A DNA stretch of 64,000 bases from Amycolatopsis anabasis (GTDB taxonomy: Bacteria > Actinomycetota > Actinomycetes > Mycobacteriales > Pseudonocardiaceae). Under the pieces are notes generated by a model. That model was not told the DNA's origin. It did not search any database and saw only the letters and a program-made list of their open reading frames with translations. A program made the position numbers and the translations under genes. Positions within the stretch are counted from its first letter, which is position 1, and each line of letters opens with the position of its first letter. The stretch covers positions 1 to 64,000 of the forward strand of contig NZ_VTHK01000018.1 of assembly GCF_009765355.1 (NCBI RefSeq). The letters run 5' to 3'. Below, in pieces: positions 59,470-64,000 of this stretch.

Positions 59470-60201
59470 TCAGTGCGGCAGGGCGAGCCCTTCGGCCAGG
59501 CCGAGGACGACCGGGAGCACCCCGAGGCAGAGGAACGCGGGCAGGAAGCACAGGCCGAGCGGCCCGGCGATCAGGACGCCCGCCCGCTGCGCCCTCGCCT
59601 CGGCTTCGTCGCGCATCGAGTCACGTACGCACGCCGCCAGTTCCGCCGCCACCCCGGCCAGGGCGGTTCCCGAGCGCGTGGTGCGCTGGGCGGCCCGGGC
59701 CAGTTCGGCGGTCGCGGGGCAATCCCGTGCGGGCGCCCAGGCTTCGCGTTCGCCCGCGCCCAGGGCGAGCAGTTCGGCCGTGGACCGGAGCGCGGCGGAA
59801 GCGGCCGGCTCCCCGGCGCCGTCGGCCACCGCCCGGATCGCCACCGGCACCGGCAGCCCGGCTCGCAGGCAAGCCGCCAGCAGGTCCCAGGTCGCGGCGA
59901 GCCGAAGCGCCTCGGCACCTCCGCCCGCGCGACGGCGCCGTGCCCACCACCGCGCGGAAAGCCACGCCAGCCCGGCGACCGGCCCCGCCAGCACGACCCC
60001 GTGCGGCCAGCCGCCGAGGGCGATGGTCAGCGCGCCCGTCCCCGCGGCCAGCCAGGCCGCCGGGGCGCGAGCCGGGGACGGCCAGCGACGCGGGTCCCGG
60101 CGCGCGGGCGGGCGCAGGCGAGCCAGCCGGGATCGCGCGACGCGGGGTTCCGGCGCCACCAGCAAAGCGGCGGCGATCAGCGCCGCGGCCGCGCCGGTCA
60201 T
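59470..60201 (-). CDS. tadC: TadC-like type II secretion F-domain protein
   Basis: This 243-residue inner-membrane platform protein of the Tad system has two N-terminal hydrophobic segments and the T2SSF domain (about 105-215; LAACLRAGLPVPVAIRAVADG and the second half ELARAAQRTTRSGTALAGVAAELA). A pair of C-terminal membrane helices follows (GLCFLPAFLCLGVLPVVLGL). The ATG at 60201 overlaps the tadB stop as ATGA, so the two platform subunits are made together. Confidence 0.87.
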   Translation of the reverse strand: MTGAAAALIAAALLVAPEPRVARSRLARLRPPARRDPRRWPSPARAPAAWLAAGTGALTIALGGWPHGVVLAGPVAGLAWLSARWWARRRRAGGGAEALRLAATWDLLAACLRAGLPVPVAIRAVADGAGEPAASAALRSTAELLALGAGEREAWAPARDCPATAELARAAQRTTRSGTALAGVAAELAACVRDSMRDEAEARAQRAGVLIAGPLGLCFLPAFLCLGVLPVVLGLAEGLALPH

Positions 60202-61100
60202 CGCGGCACCGCCGGTTCGGTCAGGCGGGCGCTCCAGGCGGTTCCCGCCCAGATCAGGGCGCATCCGATGACCAGCAGCGCCTGCCCGGGCGGGGTCGCG
60301 GTGAGCACCCGCAGCGGATGCGCCCCCATGGCCTCGCCCAGCGCGACCCCGGCCGCGGGCAGCAACGCCAGGACGAAGGCGCCGGCCCGGGGACCCGCCA
60401 TCCTGGCGCGGGTCTGGTCCGCGAAACGGGCGGTCGCCGCGAGGTCCCGCCGTACGGCGTCAAGCACCTCGGCCATCGGGAGCCCGTGCCGCCGGGCGAG
60501 CGCCCACGCCCGGGTGAGCCCGCCGAGCGCCCCCGCCGGAGAGAGCGCCTGATAACCGGAGTGACCTGTGGAAGGCGAGCACCGGAACTCGCCGGTCGCA
60601 GGCCGCGGCGTCGAGGTACGTCCTCCCGCCGAGGCGGCGTCCAACGCGGTCGCGGCGGCCAGCGCGGCACCGAGATCGCCGCCGAGCCGGGCCGAACCGG
60701 CCACCGCTCGCATCGCGGCCGCCGCTGCCGCGGGTGCGTCGGTGGCGGCCGATTCGGCGGCCACCGCGGGGTGTGCGCCCGCCCGCAATTCGGCCACCAT
60801 GGTGCGCAATGCCTCGGCCATCGCCCGTGCCGAGGCGATCGCGTCGCTCGCCCGCGACCGCAGCCGCCACTGCCGCCATCCGGCGGCCACGAGCAACGCG
60901 GCGGCGACCGCACCCGCCGGCCCCGCGAACGCGGCGGCCGGGAGGATCACGAGCACCGGCAGGCAGCAGGCGAGCCGGACCGGGACGCGCGGGAGCCGGG
61001 CTCGGCGCGCGTGCAGCAGTCTGGCGAGCCGTGTTTCCGGACACCGGGCGGGCCAGCAGAACAAGGCGGCCGCGCACAGGAAAGCGCTGGGGCTCAACAC
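60198..61100 (-). CDS. tadB: TadB-like type II secretion F-domain protein
   Basis: This 300-residue protein has N-terminal membrane segments (VRLACCLPVLVILPAAAFAGPAGAVAAALLVAAG) and a T2SSF domain (MVAELRAGAHPAVAAESAAT and ALARRHGLPMAEVLDAVRRDL), with two C-terminal helices. It partners TadC as the platform contacted by the TadA ATPase. GTG at 61100 overlaps the end of tadA. The open frame extends upstream through tadA in the wrong frame and is ignored. Confidence 0.85.
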   Translation of the reverse strand: MLSPSAFLCAAALFCWPARCPETRLARLLHARRARLPRVPVRLACCLPVLVILPAAAFAGPAGAVAAALLVAAGWRQWRLRSRASDAIASARAMAEALRTMVAELRAGAHPAVAAESAATDAPAAAAAAMRAVAGSARLGGDLGAALAAATALDAASAGGRTSTPRPATGEFRCSPSTGHSGYQALSPAGALGGLTRAWALARRHGLPMAEVLDAVRRDLAATARFADQTRARMAGPRAGAFVLALLPAAGVALGEAMGAHPLRVLTATPPGQALLVIGCALIWAGTAWSARLTEPAVPR

Positions 61101-62259
61101 GGTGCTCGCACCCCTCGCCGCTCGAGCAGTTCGGTGAGCAACGCTCGCGCCTCGGTCCAGGCGCCCGCGCGCCACACCGGCCGCACCCGTACGCCGCCGT
61201 CGTCCCGCTGCAGGACGCCGATCTCGGCGAGTCGCCGTGCCCCGCCCGATGCGCGAGTCATGTGCAGCACGACCTGAACCGCGGCGGCGAGCTGGCTGTG
61301 CAGCGCGGCCCGGGACAGGCCGCCGAGCGCGGCCAGCGCCTCCAGCCGCGCCGGTACCTCGCCGGGCGAGTTGGCGTGCAGCGTGCACGCCCCGCCATCG
61401 TGCCCGGTGTTCAGGGCGGTGAGCAGTTCGCAGACTTCGCGGCCGCGCACCTCGCCGACACCAGGCGATCGGGACGCATCCGCAGCGCCTGCCGGACCAG
61501 ATCGCGCAGGGTGACCTCGCCCGCGCCCTCCACATTGGGCGGGCGGGCGACCAGCCGGACGAATTGCGGATGCTCGGGCTGCAGCTCACCCGCGTCTTCG
61601 ACGCAGACGATCCGTTCCGCCGGCGGGACGCGGCCGAGCAGCGCGGCCAGCAGCGTGCTCTTCCCGGCACCGGTGCACCCGGTGACCAGGAACGCGAGCC
61701 GTGCCACCACGAGCGCCTCCAGGAGGCGCTCGCTTTCGGCGCCGAACGTGCCGAGTTCGCGCAGGGCGCGCAAGTCGTGCACGGCCGGGCGCAGCACGCG
61801 CAGGGAGACGCAGGTGCCGTCCGCGGCGACCGGCGGGAGCACGGCGTGCAACCGGATCCGGCCGTGCGGACCCGCGCCGGGGAGCCAGCCGTCCACGTAG
61901 GGCCGGGCGTCGTCCAGCCGCCGCCCGGCGGCGTGGGCGAGCCGCTGGGCGAGCGTGCGGACCGCCTCCTCCCCGGAGAACCGCACCTCGGTGCGGCGGA
62001 GCCCGCCCGCCCCGTCGACCCAGACCTCTTCCGGGGCGGTGACCAGGACATCGGTGGTGCTCGGATCGCCGAGCAGCGGCTCCAGCGGGCCTACGCCGAC
62101 GAATTCCCGGCGCATCAGGCGCAGGGTGTCCAGCACCTCCGCGTGATCGACGGCCCCGCCGGCTTCGGCGCGCACCGCGGCGGCGACCGCCGCGGAGTCC
62201 GCGGGGTCCCCGGCGCCCGCGAGCCGCAGCCGGACCCGCTCGACCAGATCGTCGTTCAT
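61094..62259 (-). pseudogene. tadA: tadA/cpaF secretion ATPase, interrupted by a -1 frameshift near 61459
   Basis: TadA powers Flp pilus assembly. The first frame (62259-61460) encodes the N-domain and Walker A FLVTGCTGAGKSTLLAALLG, Asp box IVCVEDAGELQPEHPQFVRL and LRMRPDRLV. It then degenerates into SARCAAAKSANCSPP and stops at 61411. The other frame resumes exactly with RGREVCELLTALNTGHDGGACTLHANSPGEVPARLEAL to the stop at 61094. Adding one G in CTGGTG-TCGGCGAGG restores the family sequence LVVGEVRG. Either a true frameshift or a sequencing error; repaired length would be about 388 residues. Confidence 0.9.
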
Positions 62260-63335
62260 CGCGGCGCACCCGCTTCGGAGCGGCCGGAGCGGGCCGCGGT
62301 CAGGACCGCCTGCGCGGCGGTCGCCAGCGGGCCGCGCGGACGCGGCGCGAACTCACCGCGCTCGAGCGCCTTGGCGAGGCCGCGTTCGGCGGGCATGTCC
62401 GCGATGAGCGGTACGCCCACCACATCGGCCACGTACTCGGCGTCGAGACCGTCCGGGGCGGGGCCGCGGACGACCACCCGCACCCGTCCCTCGCGCTCGC
62501 CGAGGCGGTGGAGCACGCATTTCGCCGCCAGGCAGGCCCGCACCTCGGCCGGGACGACCAGGACGAGAAGGTCGGCCTGGTCCGCCGCGGCCGCGGCGCC
62601 GGCGCCGAGCTGGCGGGGCAGATCGCAGACCACGACCCGGCCGGACCGCCGCCCGGCTTCGACCACGGCCTTGACCGCCTGCGCGGTCGGGCCGAGGCTC
62701 TCCCGGTCGCACGAGATGAACGACAGCCGCCCGTCGCCGTGCCGCCGCTCGGGCAGCGCGGAGTGCAACGCGGGCATCGACACCCGCCCGGAGCCGACGC
62801 GGAGCGCGGGCCAGCGCAGGCCGCCATCGAGTTCGGCGCCGAGGAGCAGATCGATCCCGCCGCCGAGCGGATCGCAGTCGACCAGCAACGCGGGCCCCTC
62901 GCGGGCCGCGGTGAGGCCGATGCTCGCGGCCAGCACCGAGGCGCCCGCGCCGCCCCGGCCGCCGAGCACTCCGACGACACAGCCGCCTTCGACACCCGGG
63001 CCCTCGACGACCTCGGCGAGCTCCGCGATGAGTCCGTCCTCGCCTTCGGGCAGCGTGACGACCCGTTCGACACCGGCCTCGAAAGCACGCTGCCAGGTTT
63101 CCGGCGCGGGCGGCCCTTTGCTGACCAGGAACACGCCGCGGCGGCGCGGCAGCTCCGGCTCGACGCGGACCACGTGCTCGTCGAGGAGTACGAGCGGCGC
63201 GTGCGCCCAGCGGCCGCGCGCCGCGACCAGATCCGGGGCGCGTTCGGTGTCGCACCCGACCGCGGCCGCGAGCCGCAGTATCTCCTCGATGACCGTGTCG
63301 TCGCAGCCGACGACGAGTGGCCGGTTCTCCGTCAT
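62256..63335 (-). CDS. CpaE-like/Ssd septum-site-determining family ATPase of the Tad locus
   Basis: This 359-residue protein has a receiver-like N-domain (about 1-125) and a MinD/ParA-type ATPase domain (about 130-355) with VVGVLGGRGGAGASVLAASIGL, ALLVDCDPLGGGIDLLLG and VVVCDLPRQ. It is the Rv3660c (Ssd) equivalent; CpaE-like proteins localise Tad machines at the pole. The deviant Walker A lacks lysine (GGAGAS instead of GGxGKT), so ATP hydrolysis is doubtful. The ATG at 63335 has AGGGGG upstream. It overlaps tadA by ATGA. Confidence 0.86.
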   Translation of the reverse strand: MTENRPLVVGCDDTVIEEILRLAAAVGCDTERAPDLVAARGRWAHAPLVLLDEHVVRVEPELPRRRGVFLVSKGPPAPETWQRAFEAGVERVVTLPEGEDGLIAELAEVVEGPGVEGGCVVGVLGGRGGAGASVLAASIGLTAAREGPALLVDCDPLGGGIDLLLGAELDGGLRWPALRVGSGRVSMPALHSALPERRHGDGRLSFISCDRESLGPTAQAVKAVVEAGRRSGRVVVCDLPRQLGAGAAAAADQADLLVLVVPAEVRACLAAKCVLHRLGEREGRVRVVVRGPAPDGLDAEYVADVVGVPLIADMPAERGLAKALERGEFAPRPRGPLATAAQAVLTAARSGRSEAGAPR

Positions 63336-63455
63336 GGCAAACCCCCTGTGCAACCGTCCCCAGTGGACTCTCCGGCCTGGGCGAAGGCTTGGTCGCGGCC
63401 GGAAGTCCACCGTCGCGCCGGGGGTGCGGGCGGGACAAGGCGGTGTTGATCGGCT

Positions 63456-63482
63456 TGTGGACAACCGGGGTGCTGTGGACAA
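63456..63482 (-). promoter_or_regulatory. Two DnaA-box-like TTGTCCACA sequences in direct repeat
   Basis: TGTGGACAA occurs at 63456-63464 and 63474-63482 on the plus strand, i.e. TTGTCCACA on the minus strand, 18 bp apart within a repeated GTGGACAACCGG. TTGTCCACA is the usual high-GC actinobacterial DnaA box. They lie about 120 bp upstream of the cpaE-like gene and may regulate the Tad operon. Confidence 0.5.
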
Positions 63483-63580
63483 CCGGCCGCGGTCCCGCCC
63501 CGGGCGCGCACGCGTTGTCGGGGGTGTGCGGGAGAATGTGCGGGGACCGCGCGGCACCCGCGAAAGCACCGGTGAAAAGG

Positions 63581-63667
63581 GGCGACCCCCGCCAGGGGGG
63601 AGGGACGGGGGTCGCCAGGGGTTCAGCCCCGGGGGGTCGGACTGAACCGGTCCGGTGAAACACCGGA
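63581..63667. repeat. Cluster of three hairpins in a divergent promoter region
   Basis: Stems are GGCGACCCCCG/CGGGGGTCGCC (63581-63616), GGTTCAG/CTGAACC (63620-63648) and TCCGGTG/CACCGGA (63651-63667). They lie between divergently transcribed genes, where terminators are not expected. They could be an mRNA leader structure or a small RNA. Confidence 0.6.
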
Positions 63668-63902
63668 CGGCCTAACTGTAACTCGCCGACCCCCGAGTTG
63701 GCGCTCCGCACGCCACCCACAATTCGATAACGGCATGGGCAATCGATTTCCACTCGGGTCGCGTAATTTCCGTCCCACACCCGGCGTTCGTGCCTGTCCC
63801 ACCAAGCGGACGCCGAGTTCGCCCGTCCGCGTGGTTACCGATAACAGCGCGCGCTCGCGTTCTCACCCCGGGTACGAGACCAGGCCGCGAATCGCGCCCA
63901 CT

Positions 63903-63908
63903 TATCCT
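63903..63908 (+). promoter_or_regulatory. Putative -10 (TATCCT) of the leaderless HAD gene
   Basis: This TANNNT box ends 6 bp before the GTG at 63915. A GGGGG run lies between them, so ordinary initiation is not excluded. Confidence 0.45.
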
Positions 63909-63914
63909 GGGGGC

Positions 63915-64000
63915 GTGGCCGACTCACCCAGCTCGCCGCCGAGCGCGCCGATCGATCCCGCCCCCGCGGCGACCCGGGTCGCGGCATTCTTCGATCTCGA
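63915..64000 (+). CDS. HAD-superfamily hydrolase, N-terminal 28 residues (partial)
   Basis: The visible protein is a short Pro/Ser-rich leader followed by TRVAAFFDLD, the HAD motif I up to the nucleophilic aspartate (DxD/K-T expected next). Position and start match Rv3661, a SerB-like phosphatase gene beside the Tad locus in mycobacteria. The gene runs off the right edge, so no substrate can be proposed. Confidence 0.75.
   Translation, partial: MADSPSSPPSAPIDPAPAATRVAAFFDL

Larger units (their letters stand above)
63336..63914. other. Divergent intergenic region between the Tad locus and the HAD gene (579 bp)
   Basis: No convincing gene is seen. The left part holds two DnaA-box-like sequences and the middle holds three consecutive hairpins, both annotated separately. 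The right part is AT-richer (63700-63850) and ends in the -10 of the HAD gene. The region must contain the Tad operon promoter on the minus strand. Confidence 0.6.

Noticed and set aside
63456-63482. Replication origin
   Set aside because: Only two DnaA boxes, no dnaA/dnaN/rpmH genes and no AT-rich unwinding element; better read as local regulation.

Overview
The window is high-GC actinobacterial chromosome. Gene content, GTG/TTG starts, many apparently leaderless genes and gene order point to Pseudonocardiales, most like Amycolatopsis; this is inferred from gene order and protein character, not from a database search. The backbone matches the Mycobacterium tuberculosis order clpC-lsr2-lysS-coaX-panD-panC-folK/B/P/E-ftsH-hpt-tilS-dacB-ppa, followed by holB, topA, a DUF1998 helicase and the Tad pilus genes. 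Most of the window is therefore conserved housekeeping DNA with lineage-specific insertions.

Layout. 1-4.6 kb: clpC start, a divergent maleylpyruvate-isomerase-like/AraC pair, lsr2, lysS. 4.7-5.9 kb: a methyltransferase and a guanidine-III riboswitch with its guanidinium exporter gdx. 5.9-13 kb: coaX-panD-panC-DUF2520 pantothenate/CoA cluster, a PrsW protease, a DUF6779 coiled-coil protein and a DUF3180 protein. 13-19 kb: a MerR regulator, then ftsH-folE-folP-folB-folK, whose fol genes overlap stop-to-start. 19.2-22.7 kb: a type VII secretion substrate module (PE-like, PPE-like, two EspG-like chaperones) between ftsH and hpt. 22.9-28.9 kb: hpt, tilS, a DUF2342 metalloprotease homologue, dacB, ppa. 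29-36.8 kb: a DHA2 efflux pump, glyA under a ZTP riboswitch, a CGNR protein overlapping a divergent ribosomal L11 paralogue, a gamma carbonic anhydrase, an M14 carboxypeptidase, TetR, a GreA/GreB-like factor and tRNA-Thr(CGT). 36.8-49 kb: a secreted anchored protein, holB, an MFS-thymidylate-kinase fusion, membrane proteins, a secreted GH1 glycosidase, topA. 49-58 kb: a secreted trypsin-like protease, a gene behind a LexA box, a TipA-like MerR, a lipoprotein, hppA, a DUF1998 helicase, a prim-pol protein. 58.4-63.3 kb: a Tad/Flp locus whose tadA carries a one-base frameshift. A HAD phosphatase runs off the right edge.

The most interesting material is regulatory. Two metabolite riboswitches are readable from sequence. 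Three MerR-type promoters with 19-bp spacers are present. Two of them share the dyad CTCCAG-N3-CTGGAG, linking the MerR gene at 13 kb to the L11-like gene at 33 kb. The third drives a TipA homologue that keeps an internal Shine-Dalgarno/ATG suited to making the short antibiotic-binding form. The L11 paralogue has lost the proline-rich N-terminal motif of L11. Together these suggest, as a hypothesis, a ribosome-directed antibiotic response. The PE/PPE/EspG module and the Walker-A-less thymidylate kinase domain are the other notable items.
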